A stretch of DNA of 37,846 nucleotides. It comes from Thermomicrobium sp. 4228-Ro. Lineage in GTDB: Bacteria; Chloroflexota; Chloroflexia; Thermomicrobiales; Thermomicrobiaceae. The stretch is from positions 1 to 37,846 of the forward strand of contig NZ_JAPFQM010000008.1 of NCBI RefSeq assembly GCF_026241205.1, read 5' to 3'. This document shows positions 14,727 through 20,842 of this stretch, in pieces (the stretch's first letter is position 1; the number at the start of each line of letters is the position of its first letter). The notes below the pieces were generated by a model, which was given only the letters and a program-made list of their open reading frames with translations, was not told the DNA's origin and did no database searches. Position numbers and translations under genes: made by a program.

Positions 14727-15069
14727 GCCCGTATACCGGATCCACGTCCGTCGAGGGGACCGTTCCGCTGTCGCGGAGGTGACAGTGCTGGGCGGTCGGG
14801 CCGTCCACGCCTGGGGCGGTGATCCCGCAGTCGTGCAACGCTGCGAGCAGGTCTACGAACGGTGGCGGCGCGGTTTCGTCGCTCGCTCCCCCGAGGTGGT
14901 CCAGCTCCTGCGCCTGGTCCCCTCGCCAGAACTCGTCGACGAGAGCGCAGAAGTGCGCGCGGCGTTCCTCACCGACGCCCTCCGGAGTGAACTCCAGCGC
15001 GAGGGATACGACGTGCGCCTCGAAGACGACCCGCTGGATCGCCAGGGGCCGGATTTCGTCGTCTCCTGA
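14719..15069 (+). CDS. Protein following MuF, 116 aa, unknown
   Basis: GTG at 14719 follows GGAGGCTGGGA and overlaps the MuF stop by eight bases. The first half predicts beta strands (VYRIHVRRGDRSAVAEVTVL, then GGRAVHAWGGDP), the second half helices (VQRCEQVYERWRRGFVARSP, AAFLTDALRSELQREGYDVR). I do not recognise it. Its tight coupling to a MuF fused to an enzyme-like domain raises the possibility that it is a partner or inhibitor of that domain, but head-assembly roles are equally possible. The 70 bases after it contain no gene. Confidence 0.65.
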   Translation: MNEPVYRIHVRRGDRSAVAEVTVLGGRAVHAWGGDPAVVQRCEQVYERWRRGFVARSPEVVQLLRLVPSPELVDESAEVRAAFLTDALRSELQREGYDVRLEDDPLDRQGPDFVVS

Positions 15070-15139
15070 TCCCCCGTCCATTCTCCGTTGAACGCTGCTA
15101 CCACGGTTCTCGACGGTCACACGGCCGGAGGAGGGAAAC

Positions 15140-15709
15140 GTGGTAGACGAACACGCCGTAGAACAGGCGGCATCCGAGCAGCAGCGGGACGAGGCCCCCG
15201 ACCAGGGTGAGCTGGTCGAACGCTCGGACGAACGCGCTCGCCTCCAGTTCACCCCCGAGCAGCAGCGGGAGATCGACCGGATCATCGCGGAGCGGCTCGA
15301 CCGCGAGCGGCGGAGGCGCGAGCAGGAGGCCCAACGCGCAGCGCAAAGGGCGCGGGAGGAAATGCTCGCGCAGCAGCAGGAGTGGCAGCGGCTGGCCGAG
15401 GAACGTGCCGCGCGCATCGCCGAGCTCGAGCAACAGGTCGCACGCGTGCACGAACTCGAGGCTCAGGTCGAGCGCTATCGCGAGCTCCTGCAGCGCCACG
15501 TCACCGCGCAGCTCAAGACCGCCCCGCGCGTGATCCGGGATGCGCTCCAGCGACTCGACCCGCTCGAACAGTTCCAGTTTCTCATCGAGCACGCGGACGA
15601 ACTCCGCCCGCCGGCAGCGGTCCCTCCCACTCCCGAGGGTGGGCAAGCGCCGCGCCTGACGGACGAGGAGCGCCGGCGGCGCGCAGTCTCAGTACGCGAT
15701 CTCTGGTAG
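15140..15709 (+). CDS. Capsid scaffolding protein
   Basis: A 189-residue, highly charged protein starting at GTG 15140 after GGAGGAGGGAAAC. Residues about 30-125 form an almost unbroken coiled coil rich in Glu, Arg and Gln (QQREIDRIIAERLDRERRRR; REEMLAQQQEWQRLAEERAA; ELEQQVARVHELEAQVERYR). The C-terminus is short and basic (DEERRRRAVSVRDLW), the usual coat-binding tail of scaffolding proteins. Composition, length and place just before the decoration and major capsid genes are what support the call; sequence alone would not be specific. Confidence 0.8.
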   Translation: MVDEHAVEQAASEQQRDEAPDQGELVERSDERARLQFTPEQQREIDRIIAERLDRERRRREQEAQRAAQRAREEMLAQQQEWQRLAEERAARIAELEQQVARVHELEAQVERYRELLQRHVTAQLKTAPRVIRDALQRLDPLEQFQFLIEHADELRPPAAVPPTPEGGQAPRLTDEERRRRAVSVRDLW

Positions 15710-15722
15710 GAGGTGACGAGGA

Positions 15723-16118
15723 ATGGCTGCCATCACGGTCTCAGAAATCCGCCCGGTGGAGCTGATCGAGCAGTTCACGGGCATTGCCGGCGAGGCCCTC
15801 ACGAAGGGCCAGCCAGTGCGGTTCGACACGAACGGCCGGCTGGTCCGGGCCGCGGCCGACACGGCGACGAACGCCAACGTCGTCGGTATCGCGCTCCGCG
15901 ACGCTGCGGCGGGAACGGCGGCAACGTGCGTCCGGTACGGCGTCCTCGATCTCGGGAACGCGCTGAATGCCCTGGCCTACGGTGCCGCGGTCTACCTCGG
16001 CAATACGGCCGGGACGCTCGACACGGCTGCTGGCACCGTCAGCGTCACGGTGGGCCAGGTGATCGCCCACCACACGCTCGCAGGGCCGCAGAAGCTGCTG
16101 CGGGTGCACATCGAGTGA
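15723..16118 (+). CDS. Capsid decoration / cement protein (DUF2190-like)
   Basis: A 131-residue Ala/Gly/Val-rich beta protein. The pattern EQFTGIAGEALTKGQPVRFD, then TNANVVGIALRDAAAGTAAT, then RYGVLDLGNALNALAYGAAV and YLGNTAGTLDTAAGTVSVTV with VGQVIA is that of trimeric head-stabilising proteins encoded beside the major capsid gene. ATG at 15723 follows AGGAGGTGACGAGGA. It lies between scaffold and major capsid, eight bases from the latter. Such proteins bind the outside of expanded capsids, which would suit a thermophilic host. Confidence 0.82.
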   Translation: MAAITVSEIRPVELIEQFTGIAGEALTKGQPVRFDTNGRLVRAAADTATNANVVGIALRDAAAGTAATCVRYGVLDLGNALNALAYGAAVYLGNTAGTLDTAAGTVSVTVGQVIAHHTLAGPQKLLRVHIE

Positions 16119-16126
16119 GGAGGTGA

Positions 16127-17179
16127 ATGGACATGCCGAGCGCCTATGGTTTCGTCGATCTCGAGCACCTGTTCGCCCGGCGGGTGAACGAGGTCGCGGT
16201 GGAGACGATCACCCGGGCCATCGACCTGACACTCCAGGAGCATAACCGCACGGTGAGCGCGCTCCTGTCCGAGCTGGTCTCGCGCACGACGACGGCGAAG
16301 GAGAGGGTACGTGTACCCGGCCAGACCGAGCTTCAGCCCCTGGACGAGTGGGGCGTGCCCCGGCCGACGCAGGAGTACCTCTACGTCGAGGCCGGCTACC
16401 CCATCTTCCACGCCGGCGACGCCATCGGCCGGAACCGGATCGCGCGGGCGCTCATGACCGTGCAGGAACTCAACGACGAGATCCTCCGGATCCAAGCCGA
16501 GGACGGCCGCTGGATCAAGCGCCACTTGCTGGCGGCGATCCTCGACAACCAGAGCTATACGTTCGTCGACCCGCAGTACGGGTCGCTTACGGTGAACCCG
16601 CTCGCGAACGGCGACGCGCAGGTCTACCCCTTCGTCGGCGGCTCGATCGGGACGGACAACCATTACCTTGCGTTCTCGACCATCAGCGATAGCTCGAACC
16701 CGTTCCGCACGATCTACCAGGAGCTGGCCGAGCACCCTGGGAACCGCCTGCCCTACGTCGCGCTCATCGCCAATAACCTCCGCGACGCGGTCGAGTCGCT
16801 CGCGTCGTTCGTGCCCATGGATGACCCCGACATCCAGCGGGCCGCGACCCAGGCCGAGGTGAGCGCACGATTCCCGACCGCGCTCGTCGACGAGCCGCTC
16901 GGGAAGGTCGGCGGAGTGTGGGTCGGCGTGTTGCGGGGCCTGCCGGACAACTACATCATCGCGTTCGCGCGCGGCGAGTCGATCGTCCGGATGCGCGAGC
17001 TCCCAGCACCGGAGCTCCAGGGCCTGGTGCGGGACGAGATCCGCGAGGGGAACATCGAGCATCTGCGGTTCTATCGCTCGGCCGGCTTCGGCGTGTGGAA
17101 CCGCACCGGCGCGGTCGCGGTCTACGTGGGCGGCACGACGTACCAGGTTCCGGCCGGCTACGACGCACCGTTGGGGTGA
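16127..17179 (+). CDS. Major capsid protein (HK97-like fold)
   Basis: A 350-residue protein starting at ATG 16127 after GAGGAGGTGA; a second Met two codons later is possible. The N-terminal helix (RRVNEVAVETITRAIDLTLQ) is followed by LVSRTTTAKERVRVPGQTEL and QPLDEWGVPRPTQ, which would be the extended arm and loop, and by a spine-helix region (LMTVQELNDEILRIQAEDGR) and domain segments including LPYVALIANNLRDAVESLAS and GGVWVGVLRGLPDNYIIAFA. The ending EHLRFYRSAGFGVWNRTGAV is a typical 'capsid C-terminal' beta segment. The fold assignment comes from length, order and neighbours. Confidence 0.85.
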   Translation: MDMPSAYGFVDLEHLFARRVNEVAVETITRAIDLTLQEHNRTVSALLSELVSRTTTAKERVRVPGQTELQPLDEWGVPRPTQEYLYVEAGYPIFHAGDAIGRNRIARALMTVQELNDEILRIQAEDGRWIKRHLLAAILDNQSYTFVDPQYGSLTVNPLANGDAQVYPFVGGSIGTDNHYLAFSTISDSSNPFRTIYQELAEHPGNRLPYVALIANNLRDAVESLASFVPMDDPDIQRAATQAEVSARFPTALVDEPLGKVGGVWVGVLRGLPDNYIIAFARGESIVRMRELPAPELQGLVRDEIREGNIEHLRFYRSAGFGVWNRTGAVAVYVGGTTYQVPAGYDAPLG

Positions 17180-17198
17180 TGAACGAGGGGCGTGAGGC

Positions 17199-17483
17199 GT
17201 GAACTATCAAGTCCTCATGGAACGCCTCGCGGTCGAACATGAGCGGATCGAGCGGCTCCTCCACACGCTTACCGGGGAGCCGCTCCCCCCGCTCCCGGCC
17301 ATCGGCCACAACGAGCCCTGGCACCGGGAGTACCTCCGCCTCGTTCGCGTCCGCGAGGCCCTGGAACGACTGGAGGGGGCCCATGGCCAGGGTCAGGCGG
17401 CGCCAGCAGCGGAGCCGGCGGGTCGAGCTCCCACGGCTCGGAACCGGCGAGCGGTTCCGTCGACTCGTGAACCGGCTGAGTAA
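17199..17483 (+). CDS. Small head-region protein, 94 aa
   Basis: GTG at 17199 follows GAGGGGCGTGAGGC. Residues 1-60 look like a helical hairpin (YQVLMERLAVEHERIERLLH, EPWHREYLRLVRVREALERL) and are likely to be real protein; the last 35 residues are Ala/Pro/Arg-rich and share DNA with the following gene in another frame. Function unknown. Its place directly after the capsid gene is typical of small head or neck accessory proteins. Confidence 0.6.
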   Translation: MNYQVLMERLAVEHERIERLLHTLTGEPLPPLPAIGHNEPWHREYLRLVRVREALERLEGAHGQGQAAPAAEPAGRAPTARNRRAVPSTREPAE

Positions 17484-17613
17484 GCGGGGGGCGCGTAACC
17501 CGAGAGCCCTCGCGGCCTGGATCGGCATCCGGAAATACGGCGCGGCGAAGATGGCGCGGTGGGCGGCTGCGAGTCGGCGACGCAAGGCGGCACGGCGCAG
17601 GGCTGGGAGCTGA
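17383..17613 (+). CDS. Basic small phage protein, 76 aa, overlapping the preceding gene
   Basis: ATG at 17383 follows GGAGGGGGCCC. It overlaps the previous gene by 101 bases in another frame. The protein has a very basic start (RVRRRQQRSRR) and then GTGERFRRLVNRLSKRGARN, PRALAAWIGIRKYGAAKMAR, a phrase ('NPraLAAWIGirKYG..km') that I have seen in small conserved phage proteins near capsid genes. Function unknown; nucleic-acid binding is plausible from charge. Confidence 0.7.
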   Translation: MARVRRRQQRSRRVELPRLGTGERFRRLVNRLSKRGARNPRALAAWIGIRKYGAAKMARWAAASRRRKAARRRAGS

Positions 17614-17615
17614 GC

Positions 17616-17990
17616 GTGGACGCGACGGCTGCGCGCACGTACGCGATCGGAGAGCTGGGGCGGATCGCTGAACACCTCGGTTGGACGGACACGCACCCGC
17701 AGGTGCAGAACGTGCTGGCCGACGTGGAGGATGTCGCCGGCGTTCCGATCGAGGAACTCGACGACCGAGAAGCCCGAGCGCTGATCAGAGCGCTCGCCTG
17801 GCGGCGGGCGGTGCAGGCGCTCGCAGCGGAACGCGCCGTCGCGCTGCCGCTCGGCGGCGGCTCCCTCGCCAACGAACAGCTCTACGAGCATGCGCGGGAG
17901 CAGGCTGCGGTCGCCTGGAACGAGTGGCTGATCGCGAGTGGGCAGTGGGTGGTGTCGGTCGAGGAGGTCTACCGTGACTCGGGCGGTTGA
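17616..17990 (+). CDS. Head-tail connector (adaptor) protein, probable
   Basis: A 124-residue, mostly helical protein starting at GTG 17616 after GGGAGCTGAGC. Helices are visible in TAARTYAIGELGRIAEHLGW, VQNVLADVEDVAGVPIEELD, EARALIRALAWRRAVQALAA and ANEQLYEHAREQAAVAWNEW. A small all-helical protein encoded first after the capsid block is the usual position of the adaptor that docks onto the portal. No diagnostic motif is present, so the assignment depends on order and predicted structure. Confidence 0.6.
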   Translation: MDATAARTYAIGELGRIAEHLGWTDTHPQVQNVLADVEDVAGVPIEELDDREARALIRALAWRRAVQALAAERAVALPLGGGSLANEQLYEHAREQAAVAWNEWLIASGQWVVSVEEVYRDSGG

Positions 17991-18339
17991 CATTGCCGAG
18001 CTTCGACGGCGCGCTGCCGAGGCGCTCTACGCCACGGCGACGGTGGCCCGGGCCGTGCGCACGACGAACGCGTGGGGGGAGCGGGAGCGCACCGCGACCA
18101 GCACGCGAACCTATCCCTGTGCGTTCGGCGAACGCACGCGCCTCGTGGTCGGCGACGCCGCGGTGGGGACGCGTGCGACGCAGTCGGTCCTCCTCCCCTA
18201 CGATGCCGACGTCGCGCTCGGCGACGAGGTCACCGTGGTAACGGGCCCGGGCACCGAGTCTGTCGCCGTCCGGGGACGCGTGGCGCGCGTGACTCGCCAT
18301 CCCGTCCTGACCCTCGTCGAGCTGGGAGCAGAGGAATGA
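17974..18339 (+). CDS. Head closure (stopper-like) protein, probable
   Basis: A 121-residue protein from GTG 17974 (behind GAGGAGGTCTACC), overlapping its neighbours on both sides. An N-terminal helix (IAELRRRAAEALYATATVAR) is followed by a beta-rich body: NAWGERERTATSTRTYPCAF, VGTRATQSVLLPYDADVALG, DEVTVVTGPGTESVAVRGRV and TLVELGAEE. 'Helix, then a small barrel with a LPYDadValGDeVtv phrase' is the pattern of head-completion proteins of siphoviruses (SPP1 gp16-like). Assignment from pattern and order. Confidence 0.65.
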   Translation: MTRAVDIAELRRRAAEALYATATVARAVRTTNAWGERERTATSTRTYPCAFGERTRLVVGDAAVGTRATQSVLLPYDADVALGDEVTVVTGPGTESVAVRGRVARVTRHPVLTLVELGAEE

Positions 18340-18689
18340 TCCGCCTAGTCCGTGACGTTGACACGCGAGATGTCACGGCCGAGATCCGGAACGTCGTCTC
18401 TGCCGCGCTCGACGCCGTCCTCGCCGAGATGCAACGTCAGGCGACTGACCCCCCTCCAGTCGGGGCGCCGCGCGACACCGGAACATTGGCCAACAGCATC
18501 GGATACATGGTCTCAGTCGAGAACGGGAACGTCGTGGGCGTGTTCGGCACGATCGTGAAACCGGTGCACTACGATGTCTACCAGGAGTACGGCACGCGCC
18601 GCATCAAGCCGAAGGCGTTCCTGCGTCGGGCGTGGGAGCGGTGGATACCGCAGCTTCCGAGGCTCATCAGCTCATTCCGTGAGGCGTGA
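18336..18689 (+). CDS. Tail completion / neck protein (HK97 gp10-like)
   Basis: A 117-residue protein starting ATGA over the previous stop. It has the order of the HK97 gp10 family: helix (EIRNVVSAALDAVLAEMQRQ), APRDTGTLANSIGYMVSVEN, VVGVFGTIVKPVHYDVYQEY and EYGTRRIKPKAFLRRAWERW. The 'P.dTGtLanSi' and 'Y..YqEyGTrr.kPkaFlrrA' motifs are the strongest recognisable elements of this family. It would sit at the head-tail interface during assembly. Confidence 0.85.
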   Translation: MIRLVRDVDTRDVTAEIRNVVSAALDAVLAEMQRQATDPPPVGAPRDTGTLANSIGYMVSVENGNVVGVFGTIVKPVHYDVYQEYGTRRIKPKAFLRRAWERWIPQLPRLISSFREA

Positions 18690-19078
18690 TGTACGTTGAC
18701 TGGGTGGCCACAGTGATCGAGGTATTGCGGCAGCACGCCGGTCTGACCGCACTGGTCCCGGCGGAGCAGATACTCGCCCGGTACGCCGAGCCGAGCGACC
18801 CTCCCCGACTCGTGACCGTCACGCTGGCCGGGGGCTGGACCTCCGACCCCCTGCTCGTGGTTTCGATCGACGTCCGTTGCTGGGCTGAGACCGGTCGCGA
18901 GGCGATGCGCATCTGGCAGGAAGTCCATCACCTGCTGAGCGATGCGATGGTGTGGGCGAGTCGGGGCGTGACCTCGTGGCGGCTCCAGGTGGCGCCGCGC
19001 CTCCTCCCCGATCCGGACGTCGCCCTGACCCAGGTCATCACCACGTACCAGGCGTTCGTGTACCCGGAGGAGGGGTGA
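18689..19078 (+). CDS. Tail terminator protein, probable
   Basis: A 129-residue protein. ATG at 18689 overlaps the preceding stop (TGATG); a GTG three bases upstream is equally open. The order is helix (DWVATVIEVLRQHAGLTALV), PAEQILARYAEPSDPPRLVT, strand (VVSIDVRCWAETGREAMRIW), helix (QEVHHLLSDAM) and C-terminal strands (ALTQVITTYQAFVYPEEG). This alpha-beta pattern and its position before the major tail protein agree with tail-terminator proteins that cap the tail tube at the correct length. Confidence 0.7.
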   Translation: MYVDWVATVIEVLRQHAGLTALVPAEQILARYAEPSDPPRLVTVTLAGGWTSDPLLVVSIDVRCWAETGREAMRIWQEVHHLLSDAMVWASRGVTSWRLQVAPRLLPDPDVALTQVITTYQAFVYPEEG

Positions 19079-19079
19079 G

Positions 19080-19544
19080 GTGGAACGTATCGACCCGTTT
19101 CGGCTGGTGCAGGATCTGCCCCCGGAATGGCGCACGGTTGCGACGGAGCTACTCGCGCGCCTGGGCCCGCGCGACCGCCCGTACCTGACTCCGCGAGAGC
19201 GCGCGGCCATCGAGGCGGTTATACGCCTGCGCCCGTACCTCGTGCGGAACCGGTTCGGATTCCGCTGCCGGCGGTGCGGTGCCGTGCACCAGTACCTCAC
19301 CCTTGCCTGTGTCGAGCGCCCGTTCACGGGGTGGACAGAGACGTTCCTCGCCGACCGGCGCAGTATAGCCGGGATCGCGAGCGGGGGCATGCGCGTCTTC
19401 GAGCTCGGGGATATCGAGCCGATCTCGGTCGAGCGCGCGCGGGACCTCGTCGCACGGATCCGTGCGCGTGGGTTCCCGATCGAGGACCTACCGGAGGCGG
19501 GGAGCGTCGAGCGGAACCTGCGCGCCATCGTTGAACGCACGTAG
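19080..19544 (+). CDS. Zinc-ribbon-like protein between tail terminator and tail tube genes, 154 aa
   Basis: GTG at 19080, two bases after the previous stop, with GGAGGAGGGGTGAG upstream. Residues 55-75 contain NRFGFRCRRCGAVHQYLTLA with a third Cys just after (ACVERPF), a possible single zinc site. The N-terminal part is helical (VQDLPPEWRTVATELLARLG) and the C-terminal part has ERARDLVARIRARGFPIEDL. I do not recognise a family. A zinc-ribbon protein in this slot is not a standard tail component; it may be an assembly factor or cargo. Confidence 0.65.
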   Translation: MERIDPFRLVQDLPPEWRTVATELLARLGPRDRPYLTPRERAAIEAVIRLRPYLVRNRFGFRCRRCGAVHQYLTLACVERPFTGWTETFLADRRSIAGIASGGMRVFELGDIEPISVERARDLVARIRARGFPIEDLPEAGSVERNLRAIVERT

Positions 19545-19574
19545 AGTGCCGATGAAGGACGGAGGTGACGTGAC

Positions 19575-20171
19575 ATGGCAGGCTTCAGTGCTACCGAGGT
19601 GATCGCTGGCCGGAATTTCATCGTCTACTCGGCTCCGTATGCGACCACGAACGACCTCCCCGCGGATACGGTGGACTACGGGACGGCCTGGGGCACGCCG
19701 TGGACCAACCGCGGGTACACGAACGGCGGATTGACGTTGAACCTCAGCGTCGAGCGGGGCGAGATCCGCGTGGACCAGGAGTTCGACCCGGTGTTCATGC
19801 CGGTCACGAGCCGCACCGTGACGCTCTCGTGCAACCTCGCCCAGGTCACGCCGGAGAACTACCAGTTGGCTTCTGGACTCGGGAGCCTCAGCACCGTAGC
19901 CCCAACGAGCACGACGCGGGGGCACGTCGATCTCCGCGTGACGTCCCAGGTGCAGGAGCTCTTCGCGAGCTGGGGCTATGACATCTTGCAGCCCGACGGG
20001 ATGCCGTTCCGGGTCTTCGTGCCGCGCGGGATGGCCACGGGGAGCCCACAGACGCAGTTCACCTCGGACAACCCGGCCACCATCGCGCTCGAGATCACGG
20101 CGCTCGTCGACACGAACCGGACGCCGCCGCTCATCGCGGTCATCCGCGACGTGCTGCCGCCCAGCTCGTGA
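19575..20171 (+). CDS. Major tail (tube) protein
   Basis: A 198-residue beta-rich protein; ATG at 19575 after GGAGGTGACGTGAC. It begins with GFSATEVIAGRNFIVYSAPY, followed by WGTPWTNRGYTNGGLTLNLS, VERGEIRVDQEFDPVFMPVT, SRTVTLSCNLAQVTPENYQL and FRVFVPRGM... ...NPATIALEITALVD. The 'wt..GyT.GGltln.s.er.ei.vDQ..dpv' pattern is typical of siphovirus tube proteins, and the neighbours (terminator before, frameshifted chaperone after) are in the standard order. Confidence 0.85.
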   Translation: MAGFSATEVIAGRNFIVYSAPYATTNDLPADTVDYGTAWGTPWTNRGYTNGGLTLNLSVERGEIRVDQEFDPVFMPVTSRTVTLSCNLAQVTPENYQLASGLGSLSTVAPTSTTRGHVDLRVTSQVQELFASWGYDILQPDGMPFRVFVPRGMATGSPQTQFTSDNPATIALEITALVDTNRTPPLIAVIRDVLPPSS

Positions 20172-20179
20172 GGTGACCG

Positions 20180-20608
20180 ATGAGCGACGTCATCCTCTCC
20201 ATCGAGGAGCTCGCGCCGCGCGAGCCCAGGTACGTCGAGGTCCTCGGGGAGCGGTACGCGGTGCGGCCGCCCGAGGACCTCGACCTGCTCCAAATCAGCA
20301 GGATCGAGTGGCTCGCATCGTTTGTCGGCCGCGGGCAGGGGATCCCGTTCGAGACGTCACACGATTTCGCGCGCGCGGTACGCGATCTCCTCGTGCCGAC
20401 TCTCACGGACGACGTGCTCGCGCGCTGCACGCCCACCCAGGCCTACGGGTTCGCCGTCAACCTGCTCGTGTGGGCTCTCGGCGAGTTGGGCCGGCAGATC
20501 CCCCCTCTGCTTCCCCTGGCGGGGGTGAGCAGGGCCGACGGGTCGATATCGGTCTCCTCCTCGCGAGGATCCAGCGGTTCTACGGGGGGCGGCCGCAGGA
20601 CTGGCTGA
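20180..20608 (+). CDS. Tail assembly chaperone (short, G-like product)
   Basis: A 142-residue product from ATG 20180. SDVILSIEELAPREPRYVEV, LGERYAVRPPEDLDLLQISR and ARCTPTQAYGFAVNLLVWAL match tail chaperones that bind the tape measure and are absent from the virion. After CCCCCCT at 20500-20506 the 0-frame tail becomes Ser/Gly-rich and ends at 20608, while the -1 frame stays open and well structured to 20841. The short product is the more abundant one in known systems. Confidence 0.8.
   Translation: MSDVILSIEELAPREPRYVEVLGERYAVRPPEDLDLLQISRIEWLASFVGRGQGIPFETSHDFARAVRDLLVPTLTDDVLARCTPTQAYGFAVNLLVWALGELGRQIPPLLPLAGVSRADGSISVSSSRGSSGSTGGGRRTG
20500..20506 (+). other. Candidate -1 ribosomal frameshift site CCCCCCT
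   Basis: In frame the codons are ATC CCC CCT; slipping back one base lets both tRNAs re-pair on C-rich codons. It lies where the two overlapping chaperone frames must join, and the -1 frame has no start codon until about 20630, in the middle of a structured region. A GGGGGT run at 20521-20526 is a weaker alternative. Confidence 0.7.
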
Positions 20609-20841
20609 GCCTGCCCTGGCGCTGGTTCGTCGTGTACCTGCGGGCGCTACCGAGGCTCGAGGCCGAGGAGGAGTTGCGGATGATCCGGGCGGTGTCAGCG
20701 CCGTGGATGAGTGAACGGGCGAGGCGCGCCTACCTCGAGCGGCTCGAGCGGAGCGTCTCTCCGATAGAGCGGCGCGGGCTCGTCGGCTCCACAGCCGTGC
20801 GGCTCTGGTTCCAGACGTTCGGCCTGCCGATCGGGACGTGA
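20506..20841 (+). CDS. Tail assembly chaperone, -1 frame extension (T part of G-T fusion)
   Basis: The -1 reading from 20506 gives SASPGGGEQGRRVDIGLLLA, RIQRFYGGRPQDWLSLPWRW, FVVYLRALPRLEAEEELRMI and GLVGSTAVRLWFQTFGLPIG. It has no usable start of its own, sits entirely over and beyond the end of the upstream frame, and stops two bases before the tape-measure gene. Joined at the slip site the fusion protein is about 220 residues (109 + 111). In lambda and many siphoviruses the corresponding G-T product bridges tape measure and tube subunits during tail assembly. Confidence 0.75.
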   Translation, partial: SASPGGGEQGRRVDIGLLLARIQRFYGGRPQDWLSLPWRWFVVYLRALPRLEAEEELRMIRAVSAPWMSERARRAYLERLERSVSPIERRGLVGSTAVRLWFQTFGLPIGT

Positions 20842-20842
20842 G

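Noticed and set aside
15070-15139. Gap between the post-MuF gene and the scaffold gene considered as a promoter region
   Set aside because: No -35/-10 pair with suitable spacing was visible; only the scaffold ribosome site is clear.
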